DNA of 64,000 nt from JACCZX01 sp963791315 (GTDB lineage: Bacteria > Pseudomonadota > Gammaproteobacteria > Burkholderiales > Burkholderiaceae_F), in NCBI GenBank assembly GCA_963791315.1, contig CAWBRQ010000007.1, positions 434,001 to 498,000 on the forward strand, given 5' to 3'. Positions 37,490 to 47,293 of the stretch are shown piece after piece. Every line of letters begins with the position of its first letter. The stretch's first letter is position 1. The notes below the pieces were generated by a model that saw only the letters and a program-made list of their open reading frames with translations, was not told where the DNA came from and did not search any database. A program made the position numbers and the translations under genes.

Positions 37490-38393
37490 TTATTTCGTCT
37501 TCCGCAGTCGCTGGATCAGCGATGAAGTATCCCAACGGCTGCCCCCGGCTGCCTGAATTTCGGCGTAGAACTGGTCGACCAGTGCGGCCACCGGCAGGGA
37601 CGCCTTGTTGTTGCGCGCCTCATCGAGGCACAGGCCAAGATCCTTGCGCATCCAGTCGACCGCAAAACCGAAGTCGAACTTTCCATCGACCATCGTGGTA
37701 CCGCGATTGTCCATCTGCCAGCTTTGGGCCGCACCTTTGCCGATCACTTGCAATACCAGCTTCATATCGAGTCCGGCCGCTTGTCCGAACGAGATGCCTT
37801 CAGACAATCCCTGCACCAGTCCGGCGATGCAAATCTGATTGACCATCTTGGCGAGCTGACCCGCACCACTGTCGCCGACCAGCGTCACAGCTTTCGCGAA
37901 CGCCATCGCGACCGGCTGGGCACGATCGAACGCGGCTTTGTCGCCGCCGCACATGACCGTCAACTGGCCATTGACCGCACCGGCCTGGCCGCCGGAGACC
38001 GGCGCGTCGACGAAGTGCAGGCTGCGTTTACGTGCCTCGCGTACAAAGCTCGCGCGCGATCTTTGCGGACGCGGTCGTGTTGTCGAATGCAATCGCATCC
38101 TTCTGCATGCCAGCCAGCGCGCCGGTATCACCCAACATCACGCTCGCCAGGTCCGCGTCGTTGCCGACACACGAGAAAACGATTTGTGCACCGGCTGCGG
38201 CTTCCCGCGGTGTCTTGGCAGATTTCCCGCCGAACTCCTGCGCCCACTGCTGAGCTTTCTTTTCGGTGCGGTTGTAGACGGTGACGCGATGACCGGCGCC
38301 CGCTAAGTGGCCGGCCATCGGGTAGCCCATGACGCCGAGGCCGAGAAAAGCAACGTCGTGCGGGACGACGGATTCGTAGGTTTTAGTAGCCAT
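37490..38393 (-). pseudogene. NAD(P)-dependent beta-hydroxyacid dehydrogenase (GND/GarR type), frameshifted
   Basis: N-terminal Rossmann motif VAFLGLGVMGYPMAGHL and DNTTASAKIAREL in one frame. After an indel between about 38040 and 38060, the other frame continues with EARKRSLHFVDAPVSGGQAG, the catalytic lysine motif GAGQLAKMVNQI and the helical C-terminal domain GISFGQAAGLDMKLVLQVIG. About 300 residues. The family reduces or oxidises 3-hydroxyacids such as 3-hydroxyisobutyrate, tartronate semialdehyde or related acids. It is on the same strand as the GGT gene upstream (35-base gap) and the sigma gene downstream (5-base gap). Confidence 0.85.
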
Positions 38394-38428
38394 GACTCGA
38401 TTCTAAGTGGTGCGAAGTGACGTGAAGT

Positions 38429-40057
38429 TCAAAAGCCTGCCGCGAGCCCATCACGGCGCGAGTCGCTGGCAGCGACGTAGCCGCCGATCGCGGGATCTCC
38501 CAGGCGCCAGACAAACTGGCCGGAGCCGAAGTCCATGTAAGTGTCGTCAGCGCGCGTGATTCGATGCCCGCGCGCGCTTAGCTCGTTCGACACTTCGTGC
38601 GACATCGTCTGTTCGATTTCGAGATCCACGCCGCTCATCACTTTCCAGCGTGGCGCATCGCACGCCGCTTGCGGTTGCTGCCCGGCGATGAGCATGCGCG
38701 CCAGCGTCTGCACGTGTGCTTGCGGCTGTATGTTGCCGCCCATCACGCCAAAGCTCATTTGCGGTGCGCCGTCCTTCATCAGGAATCCGGGGATGATCGT
38801 GTGAAACGGCCGCTTGCCGGGTGCGACGCAATTCGGGCTCGTGGGATCGAGCGAAAACCCCGCGCCGCGGTTCTGCAGTGAAATGCCGTAGCCGGGGACG
38901 ACGACACCGGAACCGAAGCCCATGTAGTTCGATTGGATGAACGACACCATCATGCCGCTTGCGTCGGCCGCACTTAGATAGACAGTGCCGCCAAGCGGTG
39001 GATTGCCAGCCCTGGGTGCGGCGGCACTCTGCATGTCGATCCGCTTTGCGCGCCGGGCCAGGTAATCGTCATTCAACATCTCGGCGGTGGTGACTTTCAT
39101 GCTTCTCGGATCGCCGACATACGCGTACGTATCTGCGAACGCGAGCTTCATCGCCTCGATCATCAGGTGATGCCAGTCTGCCGAGTCCACCGCATAGTCA
39201 GCCAACGTAGTGTGGCGCAGCATGCCGAGGCAGCTCAACGCCGCGATGCCTTGCCCGTTCGGCGGAATCTGATGCACGTCGTGCCCTTGAAAAGGCGTGC
39301 TGATAGTGCCGACCCATCCATGCGATTGCACGAAGTCCCAATAGCCTGACAGATCGGACGCTGTGATCGCACCGCCCGTCGTTTGCGCGAAGCGTTCGAT
39401 TGCACCGGCGATCTCGCCTTTATAGAACGCCTCTCCGCGAGAGTCGGCGACCAGTTTCAGCGTGCGCGCGGCACCCGGAAGCACGAAGTGTTCTCCGACC
39501 TCGGGCGGGCGTCCCTTCGGTAAGAAGTGTTCGGCGAAACCCGGAAACTCGCGCAGCAGTGGCGTCGCCCGCTTCCACTTGTCCTGCACGGTGGGGCTGA
39601 CCGCGAACCCGCGCTCAGCGTACTCGATCGCCGGCGCAAGCACGTCGGCGAAGGTGCGCTTGCCGAACCTTCCGTGCAGCAGCGACCATCCGGCAACCGC
39701 GCCTGGAACCGTCACTGAATCCCAGCCACGCAATGGAATGGTTTGCTCGCGATACTTGCGCTTGAAATACTCCGGGGTCCACGCCGCGGCCGCGGTACCG
39801 CTTGAGTTCAGGCCGTGCAGCCGGTGGCTTTCCGGGTCCCACACGATCGCGAAGTTGTCTGCGCCGAGCCCGTTGCTGCACGGCTCAGTCATCGTGATGA
39901 CGGCCGCCGCGGCGATGGCAGCGTCGACTGCGTTGCCACCGTTTTGCAGAATGCGAAGTCCTGCCTGCGCCGCCAGTGGCTGGGAGGTGGCAACGACATT
40001 ACGCGCGAAAACCGGCGTGCGGACGGTCGGGTACGGATTGGCCCAGTTGAATTTCAT
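38429..40057 (-). CDS. Gamma-glutamyltransferase family protein
   Basis: 542 residues of Ntn-hydrolase type. The N-terminal MTEPCSNGLGADNFAIVWD resembles the GGT large-subunit motif (usually PxxxGIGGGxF). The small subunit would start at the threonine of GGTVYLSAADASGMMVSFIQ, the autoprocessing site and nucleophile. Downstream GFGSGVVVPGYGISLQNRG and the late GGNIQPQAHVQTL are conserved. No signal peptide is evident, unlike secreted GGT, so a cytosolic YwrD-like member acting on a gamma-glutamyl or acyl-amide compound is plausible. It sits between a TctC receptor and a hydroxyacid dehydrogenase gene. Confidence 0.87.
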   Translation of the reverse strand: MKFNWANPYPTVRTPVFARNVVATSQPLAAQAGLRILQNGGNAVDAAIAAAAVITMTEPCSNGLGADNFAIVWDPESHRLHGLNSSGTAAAAWTPEYFKRKYREQTIPLRGWDSVTVPGAVAGWSLLHGRFGKRTFADVLAPAIEYAERGFAVSPTVQDKWKRATPLLREFPGFAEHFLPKGRPPEVGEHFVLPGAARTLKLVADSRGEAFYKGEIAGAIERFAQTTGGAITASDLSGYWDFVQSHGWVGTISTPFQGHDVHQIPPNGQGIAALSCLGMLRHTTLADYAVDSADWHHLMIEAMKLAFADTYAYVGDPRSMKVTTAEMLNDDYLARRAKRIDMQSAAAPRAGNPPLGGTVYLSAADASGMMVSFIQSNYMGFGSGVVVPGYGISLQNRGAGFSLDPTSPNCVAPGKRPFHTIIPGFLMKDGAPQMSFGVMGGNIQPQAHVQTLARMLIAGQQPQAACDAPRWKVMSGVDLEIEQTMSHEVSNELSARGHRITRADDTYMDFGSGQFVWRLGDPAIGGYVAASDSRRDGLAAGF

Positions 40058-40079
40058 CGCTTACCGCGGCTGCCTGGTT

Positions 40080-41039
40080 CTAATCGATCGTGATGTTGCG
40101 TTCCTTGACGAGCTTGGCCCACTTGGCAGTATCGGCGGCGACGATCTTCGCGAAGTCCGCCGGCGTTCCACCGCCCGCGTCGTATCCCAGCACGCGCAGG
40201 CGCTCGAGAAACTCCGGCGATTTCAGCACGGCGTTGATCTCGGCATTGAGTCTTTGTGTGATATCGGAAGGCATCCCGCGCGGCCCGAACACGCCGAACC
40301 AGGTGACCGATTCGAAGCCAGGCACCGCGTCCGACACGGTCGGCAGTGCTGGCAGCAACGGCGAACGCGTGGTCGACGTCACCGCAATCGCACGCAGCTT
40401 GCCGTCTTTCAAATGCGGCATCGCCGACGCGATGTTGTCGAACAGCATGTGAATCTGCCCGCTCATCATGTCCGGAATTACCAGCGCAGTGCCGCGATAT
40501 GGAATATGCACGATGTAGGTTCCGGTCATTGACTTGAACAATTCGCCGGTCAGGTGAACGATCGTGCCGTTGCCGCTCGAGCCGTAGTTGAACTGCGCCG
40601 GGTTGGCCTTGAGCAACGCAGTCAGCTCGCTGACATTGTTTGCCTTGACGTTCGGTGCGATCAGCAGCACGTTGACCGAGTTGGCGACATGTGCAACCGG
40701 CGTGAAGTCAGTTTGAGCGTTGTAGGGAATCTTCGGATTCAGACTCGGACCGATCGAATGCGTCGAGCTGGTCGCCATCTGAATCGTGTAGCCATCAGGC
40801 GCGCTCTTGGCCACGATATCGCTGCCCAACGTGCCGCCAGCGCCCGGGCGGTTGTCGACGATGACCTGCTGTTTCATTCGGTCCGACAGCTGCCGCGCGA
40901 GTTCCCTGGACAATATGTCGGTTGCGCCGGCGGGTGGAAACGGTACGACGAGACGAATCGGTTTCGACGGATAGCTCTGTGCGAAGGCGGCAAGCGGCAA
41001 AGCGAAGATGCAGGTGGCAAGAACACGACGTAAGGTCAT
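40080..41039 (-). CDS. Tripartite tricarboxylate transporter substrate-binding protein (Bug/TctC family)
   Basis: 319 residues from the ATG at 41039, with a Sec signal peptide (TLRRVLATCIFALPLAAFAQ). Bug-family features: YPSKPIRLVVPFPPAGATDI, VDNRPGAGGTLGSDIVAKS, and QFNYGSSGNGTIVHLTGELF. It binds a carboxylated ligand in the periplasm. It stands 22 bases upstream of the GGT gene. The TctAB pair lies about 1 kb away on the same strand, beyond two plus-strand genes, so this may be its receptor. Confidence 0.9.
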   Translation of the reverse strand: MTLRRVLATCIFALPLAAFAQSYPSKPIRLVVPFPPAGATDILSRELARQLSDRMKQQVIVDNRPGAGGTLGSDIVAKSAPDGYTIQMATSSTHSIGPSLNPKIPYNAQTDFTPVAHVANSVNVLLIAPNVKANNVSELTALLKANPAQFNYGSSGNGTIVHLTGELFKSMTGTYIVHIPYRGTALVIPDMMSGQIHMLFDNIASAMPHLKDGKLRAIAVTSTTRSPLLPALPTVSDAVPGFESVTWFGVFGPRGMPSDITQRLNAEINAVLKSPEFLERLRVLGYDAGGGTPADFAKIVAADTAKWAKLVKERNITID

Positions 41040-41276
41040 CGGGAAACCTGATCGATTAGTGGCAAGCAACGCGGCACGGTGCCCGACGTCGGCTCGTAAC
41101 CTGAATCGTACTAGGGCGGATCAAGTGAGAGGACTGGGCTACTCATTCAGTAACGAGTTCGAGAGCAGCCGAAGTTCAGATATGTGATGATCGCCGCGCC
41201 AGATGATCTGCTGATTGGGCTCTTCGAGGGCCTCGAGCTGCAGCGGTGGCAACTGAAACCCTGAAAGGAGGCTGCG

Positions 41277-41594
41277 ATGCTGGTCAACAAGTCAACCGAT
41301 CGCGTCTGGAAGGCAACCGAAACGTCAGGCGTCGAGCGCAGTCTGTTCCGCAACAACGAAATGGGCGGGCGTAGCTCCGTCGTCCGTCTGAAGAAACAGG
41401 CACGCGTTCCGCGCCACGCACATCATGGGCAGGAGGAAGTGGTCGTGCTCTCCGGAACCGTGTTAATCGGCGGCGTCGAGTTGGGTGAGGGTGACTACTT
41501 GTTCACGCAGCCCGGCGAAGAGCATGACGTTGTTGCCGTTACCGATGCAGTCATCTTCGTGTCTTCGCAGAAGAGCACGACGGTCGTTGAATAG
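41277..41594 (+). CDS. ChrR-like cupin protein
   Basis: 105 residues, one cupin barrel: RHAHHGQEEVVVLSG (metal-binding HxH and Glu) and QPGEEHDVVA. It resembles the C-terminal cupin of the ChrR anti-sigma factor but lacks the N-terminal anti-sigma zinc domain. GAAAGGAGG lies just before the ATG. Function unknown; it possibly acts as a small metal-dependent sensor or isomerase. Confidence 0.8.
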   Translation: MLVNKSTDRVWKATETSGVERSLFRNNEMGGRSSVVRLKKQARVPRHAHHGQEEVVVLSGTVLIGGVELGEGDYLFTQPGEEHDVVAVTDAVIFVSSQKSTTVVE

Positions 41595-41634
41595 CTTGTT
41601 GCGTTCAGGACTTGCAGCATCAGTCTGACCGGCG

Positions 41635-42010
41635 ATGGCCTACACACTCACTATTCACGAGAAGCCCGCCTATCTGCACGCCATCGTCACTGGCGAGAAT
41701 AGCCGGCAAACGGTGGAGAACTATCTGAAGGAACTCCGGGCGCGGTGCGAAGCGCGCGGCCGTTTCCGCGTGCTGCTCGAGGAGCGCCTCGAAGGACCGC
41801 GACTTGGAATGATGGACGTGTTCCAGATTGCGTCCGAGGGAAGTCTGGACGCGCGCGGAGCGTTCAAGGCGATTCGCCTATGTCGACGTCAATGCCCAGG
41901 GGGATCTGATGCAGTTCGCGGAAACGGTGGCGGTGAACCGTCGGTTGCCGGTGGCTGTTTTCCCGAATGTGGCGGATGCCGAGAAATGGCTGCTGGAGGA
42001 AGCCGAGTAA
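41635..42010 (+). pseudogene. SpoIIAA-like/STAS-type protein, frameshifted
   Basis: MAYTLTIHEKPAYLHAIVTG, LEGPRLGMMDVFQIASEGS and ARGAFKAI read in one frame. One surplus C near 41875 then shifts to the frame that completes the protein: AYVDVNAQGDLMQFAETVAV and LPVAVFPNVADAEKWLLEEA. About 124 residues. It resembles the SpoIIAA-like (STAS-related) family of bacterial proteins of unknown role. It begins 40 bases after the cupin gene on the same strand, and converges on tctA with 3 bases between stops. Confidence 0.7.
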
Positions 42011-42013
42011 CGC

Positions 42014-43522
42014 TTAATCGACTTCCTGGAATGCCACTTCGCGCGTTTTCTTGATATTCGGCAGCGCGACGATCACGATCAATGCCGCGGCGGCCACCAA
42101 AAGTCCGAGCGACAACGGACGTGTGAAGAATACCGTCGGGTCACCGCGCGACAACAGCATCGCTCGTCGCAGATTCTCTTCCATCATCGGTCCGAGAATA
42201 AACCCGAGAATCAACGGCGCCGGTTCGCAGCGCAGCTTGTAGAACACGTAGCCAAGCAGACCGAACACTGCGGTAATGGTTACGTCGAAGGCATTGTTAT
42301 TGATGGTGTACACACCGATCGCGCAGAACACCAGAATCGCCGGATACAACAGCCGGTAGGGCACCTTAAGCAGTTGCACCCAGATTCCAATCAGCGGCAG
42401 GTTCAGCACCACGAGCATCAGGTTGCCGATCCACATCGACGCGATCAGTCCCCAGAAGAGCGCAGGATTGCTTGACATCACCTGCGGGCCCGGCTGAATG
42501 TTATGAATCGTCATCGCGCCGACCATCAGCGCCATCACTGCGTTTGGCGGGATGCCCAGCGTCAGCATCGGAATGAACGAGGTTTGCGCGCCAGCATTGT
42601 TTGCAGACTCCGGCGCCGCGACGCCCCGGATGTTGCCCTTGCCGAACGGAATTTTCGGATTGCGCGTGATCTTCTTTTCGAGCGTGTACGAAGCGAACGA
42701 CGCGAGCAGCGCACCGCCGCCAGGCAGTACGCCCAATACCGAACCGAGCGCCGTTCCGCGTACCGCCGCCGGCCAGGCTTCCTTGAACTCTTCCTTGCTC
42801 ATCATCAGCTTGCCAACGTTGCTGGTGAAGGCTTCGCGCTTCTCTTTCTGTTCGAGGTTGGTGATGATTTCGGCAAAGCCGAACACGCCCATTGCGACCG
42901 AGACGAAGCCAATACCGTCGGCCAACTCCGGGATATCGAAGCTGAAGCGTGCGACGCCGGAGTTGACGTCGGTGCCTACCAGACCCAGCAGCAGGCCGAG
43001 CACGATCATTGCGATGGCCTTGATCAGCGAGCCCGACGCCAGCACGACTGCACCGATAAGACCGAGCACCATCAACGAGAAGTATTCAGCGGGGCCGAAC
43101 TTGAAAGCCAGCTCGACCATCGGTAGCGCTAGTGCTGCCACGATCAGTGTCGCAACCGAGCCGGCAAAAAATGACCCAAGAGCCGAAACCGCTAGCGCGG
43201 CCCCCGCGCGCCCGCGGCGCGCCATCTGGTAGCCGTCGATGCACGTGACGACTGACGACGATTCGCCGGGTAGATTGACCAGAATCGCCGTGGTCGATCC
43301 ACCATATTGCGCACCGTAATAAATTCCGGCCAGCATGATCAGTGCCGAAGTGGGCGGAAGCGCGTACGTCACCGGCAGCAACATCGCCAGCGTAGCGACT
43401 GGGCCGATGCCCGGCAGCACGCCGATCAGCGTGCCGATGAGCACCCCGATGAAGCAGTAAAACAAGTTCTGCAGCGTCAGCGCGGTCGCGAAGCCGAGCG
43501 CGAGGTTGTCAATGAGTTCCAT
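42014..43522 (-). CDS. tctA: Tripartite tricarboxylate transporter permease TctA
   Basis: 502 residues, about 12 membrane helices, with the TctA hallmarks IGTLIGVLPGIGPVATLAML, YGAQYGGSTTAILVNLPGES and ALGSVLGVLPGGGALLASF. It forms the large permease of a secondary, binding-protein-dependent carboxylate uptake system with TctB just upstream (16-base gap). Confidence 0.93.
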   Translation of the reverse strand: MELIDNLALGFATALTLQNLFYCFIGVLIGTLIGVLPGIGPVATLAMLLPVTYALPPTSALIMLAGIYYGAQYGGSTTAILVNLPGESSSVVTCIDGYQMARRGRAGAALAVSALGSFFAGSVATLIVAALALPMVELAFKFGPAEYFSLMVLGLIGAVVLASGSLIKAIAMIVLGLLLGLVGTDVNSGVARFSFDIPELADGIGFVSVAMGVFGFAEIITNLEQKEKREAFTSNVGKLMMSKEEFKEAWPAAVRGTALGSVLGVLPGGGALLASFASYTLEKKITRNPKIPFGKGNIRGVAAPESANNAGAQTSFIPMLTLGIPPNAVMALMVGAMTIHNIQPGPQVMSSNPALFWGLIASMWIGNLMLVVLNLPLIGIWVQLLKVPYRLLYPAILVFCAIGVYTINNNAFDVTITAVFGLLGYVFYKLRCEPAPLILGFILGPMMEENLRRAMLLSRGDPTVFFTRPLSLGLLVAAAALIVIVALPNIKKTREVAFQEVD

Positions 43523-43538
43523 CGCTTGTCCCGATTCG

Positions 43539-44000
43539 CTACTCGCGCATGAATTCCGGCCAAACCGGAATTGTCATGCTGAGGCCATAGATAAATACCG
43601 CGAGTACCAGCAGCGACAACCCGACCGTCAGCAGCAGTACGTCGCGCAGCTTGAACTCATGGCCGCCAAAGCTGGACACGACAATCAGCACGAAAAGCGC
43701 GACGATCATGCCGGCCGGACGCAGTAGCAGCCCGAATGCGACCACCGCTCCGAGTACCAACCCGAGCGCTCTGAAGTTGAACGGTTCGATCTTGCCGTCA
43801 GCGTGTTCCACAGCAAGGCCTTCTATGAGGACGATCACGCCTAGCAAGAACATGAGGCCGCCGAGCATGGTTGGGAAGAACGCGGGCCCCATACGGGCAG
43901 CGGTTCCCATGTCGTATTGCTGCGCGAAGCCGGCGAAGAACACACCGAACGCGATGAACATCAAGCCTGACCAGAAGTTTTTTTGATCACGGATTTTCAA
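43539..44000 (-). CDS. tctB: Tripartite tricarboxylate transporter small permease TctB
   Basis: 153 residues from a TTG start at 44000 (AGGAG 5 bases upstream); an in-frame start at 44045 has no such site. Four hydrophobic helices, GLMFIAFGVFFAGFAQQYDM and RMGPAFFPTMLGGLMFLLGV typical of TctB. It is the small membrane subunit of the TctABC system. Confidence 0.88.
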   Translation of the reverse strand: MKIRDQKNFWSGLMFIAFGVFFAGFAQQYDMGTAARMGPAFFPTMLGGLMFLLGVIVLIEGLAVEHADGKIEPFNFRALGLVLGAVVAFGLLLRPAGMIVALFVLIVVSSFGGHEFKLRDVLLLTVGLSLLVLAVFIYGLSMTIPVWPEFMRE

Positions 44001-44335
44001 GGCGTCTCCTGGGGGTGATCGTGTGCCGAAGGATTCTAGCCACAACTTTCAAGTTGTCCGTCAAAATGTTCTGGAAGTGCGCTTGTTGCCATGCAGCACG
44101 AGCGGACCACAGTCCAGCGCCTTGACATGTCGTTAAGGCAGACTGCGTTCGTGCGCACCACAGTGCGTACAGCTGCAACCGCAAGCAACCCACGGGCGAG
44201 CCGTGAAATCTCCATGCTACATTTTTGAAAAATAGAATAAACATACCAAGACATGCCACGACGATGTGCTCGGATCGAAGCGCTGCCACGCCGGTCAGGT
44301 CGCAGGTAGTTCTAAACCGCAAAGGAGGCAACAAC
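44001..44335. other. Divergent intergenic region, tctBA / dctPQM
   Basis: 335 bases between two divergent transporter operons. It has an AT-rich stretch at about 44219-44245 and a strong ribosome-binding site AAAGGAGG (44320-44328) for dctP. It should hold both promoters. No clear palindromic operator was found, and no regulator gene is adjacent. Confidence 0.5.
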
Positions 44336-45329
44336 ATGAAGCGTCTCGATTTCTTAAAAGCGTTCGCGTGGGCGGCCGCCTTATGCGCTGCGAGCCTGTC
44401 GGGCAGCGTATGGGCGCAAGACAAAGTGGTGTGGAAGGCTTCGGACGTTCACCCGCTCGGCTATCCGACCGTCGAGGCGATCCAGCGCATGGGCAAGAAG
44501 CTGGAGAAGGAGACTAACGGCCGCATCTCGATCCAGATGTACCCGTCGATGCAGCTCGGCGGCGAAAAGGAGATGATCGAACAGGCGCAGGTCGGAGCGC
44601 TGCAGATTGCACGCATCTCGGTCGGCGCCATGGGCCCGGTCGTCGACGAGCTCAACGTGTTCAATCTGCCGTTCATCTTTCGCGACGAAGCCCATATGCG
44701 CAAAGTGATCGATGGTCCGATCGGTCAAGGGCTGCTGGAGAAGATCACGGCGAGTCCGCAGTCGCGGCTGGTCGTGCTGGGCTGGATGGATGCCGGCACC
44801 CGCAACGTGTACTCGAACAAGCCGGTGACCAAGCCCGAGGATCTGAAGGGTCAGAAGATCCGCATGATGGGTAACCCGCTGTTCGTCGAAACGATGAATG
44901 CGATGGGGGGCAACGGTGTGGCAATGGGCTTCAACGAGCTTTACGGCGCGTTGCAGACTGGAGTGGTAGACGGCGCCGAGAACAATCCGCCGACACTGTT
45001 GGCGCAGAACCACTACACGGTCAGCAAGGTTTACAGCCTGACCGGTCACCTGATCATTCCCGAGATCTTCGTGTTTTCGAAGCGCAGCTGGGACGCTCTG
45101 TCCAAGAGCGATCAGGAACTGGTGCGGAAGCTGTCGCGTGAAGCGCAGCTCGAACAACGCCAGCTTTGGGACGCCTACGTTGGCGAGGCCGAGACGAAGC
45201 TGAAAGCAGCCGGGCGTCAAGTTTGTTCCAGCCGACAAGGCCGCGTTCTACAAGGCGACGCAGCCGATACGCGACAAATACGGTGCCAAATACGCCGTGC
45301 TTCTGAAGCAGATCGAAGAAACGAAGTAG
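44336..45329 (+). pseudogene. dctP: TRAP transporter substrate-binding protein DctP, frameshifted near the end
   Basis: About 330 residues. Signal peptide with cleavage near SVWAQ, then DctP features: DVHPLGYPTVEAIQRMGKKL, PSMQLGGEKEMIEQAQVGAL, FNLPFIFRDEAHM, GQKIRMMGNPLFVETM and GALQTGVVDGAENNPPT. A surplus G in GGG at 45212-45214 breaks the frame. The correct C-terminus (VKFVPADKAAFYKATQPIRD, ending IEETK at the TAG 45327-45329) is in the next frame. It is the periplasmic receptor for a C4-dicarboxylate or similar acid, first gene of dctPQM. Confidence 0.9.
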
Positions 45330-45393
45330 ATCTGCCACGAGGCACGTGGCCGCCTTTCATCCGCGTGCCTCTCCACCTCCGGTTCGACGCCGC

Positions 45394-45918
45394 ATGACCG
45401 CCAAGCAGCGCTACCGCGACGCGATGGAGTGGTTGTACGTCGTATGCGTCGGCATCTCCGGGGTGGGTCTCGTCATCATCACGTTGATGATCCCGTTCGG
45501 CGTGTTCATGCGCTACGCAATGAACAATCCGCAGTCGTGGCCTGAGCCGGCATCGGTGGTTTTCATGGTGATGTTGTCGTTTCTCGGCGGCGCCGCCGTG
45601 TACCGAGCGAACGTGCACGTTGCCGTGGAAGCGCTGCTCAATGCGGTGAGTCCCGCCAAGCGCCGCATGATGGTGTGGGGCGTCGATGCCTGCATGGCAG
45701 CGACTGCGCTCTTCATGATCTTCTATGGCATCCAGTTGTGCCTGGTCACGCAGTACCAGACCATGGCGGAATTTCCATGGCTATCCGTCGCATTCGTATA
45801 CATGCCGATTCCGCTCAGCGGTTTGATCACGCTGCTATTCCTGATCGAACGCATCTGGATCGGCAGCCCGCCGAAGACGTCTGTCATGTACCGCGACGAT
45901 GCGGCGGAGCTCGAATAA
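45394..45918 (+). CDS. dctQ: TRAP transporter small permease DctQ
   Basis: 174 residues from the ATG at 45394. Four membrane helices; IPFGVFMRYAMNNPQSWPEP and FMVMLSFLGGAAVYRANVHV are the usual DctQ signature regions. It lies between dctP and dctM. Confidence 0.92.
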   Translation: MTAKQRYRDAMEWLYVVCVGISGVGLVIITLMIPFGVFMRYAMNNPQSWPEPASVVFMVMLSFLGGAAVYRANVHVAVEALLNAVSPAKRRMMVWGVDACMAATALFMIFYGIQLCLVTQYQTMAEFPWLSVAFVYMPIPLSGLITLLFLIERIWIGSPPKTSVMYRDDAAELE

Positions 45919-45921
45919 GCA

Positions 45922-47202
45922 ATGGACGTCCTGGTCCTGCTGGGTTCCTTCACTCTTCTATGCGCGCTCGGCATGCCGGTCGCGTATGCGCTCGGGCTGT
46001 CCGCGCTGATTGCCGCGATATATGTCGATATCCCGCTCGAAGCGGTCATGCTCAAGATCTCCGACGGCACCGACGACTTCGCGCTGCTGGCCATTCCATT
46101 CTTCGTGCTAGCCGGTGGAATCATGGCCGAAGGTGGAATGGCGACGCGCCTGGTCAACCTGGCGAAAGTCTTCGTCGGGTTCATTCGCGGTGGCCTGGCG
46201 CTGGTGAATATCCTTGCCAGCACGCTTTTCGGCTGCATCTCCGGATCGTCGGTCGCCGACACCGCGTCGATCGGCTCGGTGATGATTCCGCAGATGGTCA
46301 AGGCGGGATACCCGCGCGTGTTCGCCACCAACGTCACGATCTGCGGATCGGTGCAGGCGCTGATGATCCCGCCGTCGCACAACGCCGTGATCTACTCGCT
46401 GGCAGCGGGTGGCACGATCTCGGTTGCGCATCTGTTCCTTGCCGGCATCTTCCCAGGGCTGCTTTTCGGGATGTGTCTGATCGGACTCGTGCTGTGGACC
46501 TCGCACAAGCGCGACTATCCAAAGGGCGAGCCGGTTGCGCTTAGCGCACTGCCGAGGATCATCATTGATGCGCTATGGGGGCTGGGCACCGTGGTGATCA
46601 TCATGGGCGGCATCCTCTCTGGCGTCTTCACGCCGACGGAATCCGCGGCGGTCGCGTGCGTCTACGCATTCCTCGTCACGTTCTTGGTCTACCGCGACTA
46701 CAAGTGGAGCGAGCTGCCGCGCCTGGTCCATCGCGTCATCAAGACGGTGGCCATGGTGATGATGCTGATCGGCTTCTCGGTCGCCTTCGGCTACATGATG
46801 GCGATCATGCAGATTCCGGCCAAGGTGACGCAGTTCTTCCTGAACATCTCCGACAACAAGTATGTGTTCCTGCTGCTGGTCAATATTCTGCTGCTATTGC
46901 TCGGGACCTTCATGGATCTGGCGCCGATGCTGCTGATCTGCACGCCGATCTTCATGCCGGTCATTGCCAAGTTCGGAATCGACCCGGTTCATTTCGGGAT
47001 GATCATGATTCTCAACCTTGGCATCGGGCTGATCACGCCGCCGGTGGGGCCGACACTGTTCGTCGGCTGTGCCATCGGCAAGGTCACGATGGAACAGGTG
47101 TCTAAGGAGTTGTGGCCGTTTTACGGCGCGATGTGTTTCGCGCTCTTGCTCGTGACCTATATCCCGGCGATATCGCTGTGGCTGCCCGGGCTGACGAAGT
47201 GA
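45922..47202 (+). CDS. dctM: TRAP transporter large permease DctM
   Basis: 426 residues with about 12 membrane segments: FTLLCALGMPVAYALGLSAL, FFVLAGGIMAEGGMATRLV, SGSSVADTASIGSVMIPQMV, MIPPSHNAVIYSL and GVFTPTESAAVACVYAFLVT. It is the sodium-coupled translocating subunit of the TRAP system. It begins 3 bases after dctQ and ends the operon. Confidence 0.94.
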   Translation: MDVLVLLGSFTLLCALGMPVAYALGLSALIAAIYVDIPLEAVMLKISDGTDDFALLAIPFFVLAGGIMAEGGMATRLVNLAKVFVGFIRGGLALVNILASTLFGCISGSSVADTASIGSVMIPQMVKAGYPRVFATNVTICGSVQALMIPPSHNAVIYSLAAGGTISVAHLFLAGIFPGLLFGMCLIGLVLWTSHKRDYPKGEPVALSALPRIIIDALWGLGTVVIIMGGILSGVFTPTESAAVACVYAFLVTFLVYRDYKWSELPRLVHRVIKTVAMVMMLIGFSVAFGYMMAIMQIPAKVTQFFLNISDNKYVFLLLVNILLLLLGTFMDLAPMLLICTPIFMPVIAKFGIDPVHFGMIMILNLGIGLITPPVGPTLFVGCAIGKVTMEQVSKELWPFYGAMCFALLLVTYIPAISLWLPGLTK

Positions 47203-47293
47203 CGCATCCTTCGAATGCGTAAACCGGCGACGTCGGCAGCCCCGTTTGGAGCCACCTGCTGATCGAGCTTTCGCGCCAGCGCACGCTGGTTCG

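Noticed and set aside
41147..41356. 69-codon minus-strand open frame
   Set aside because: Antisense to the cupin start and not similar to any family.
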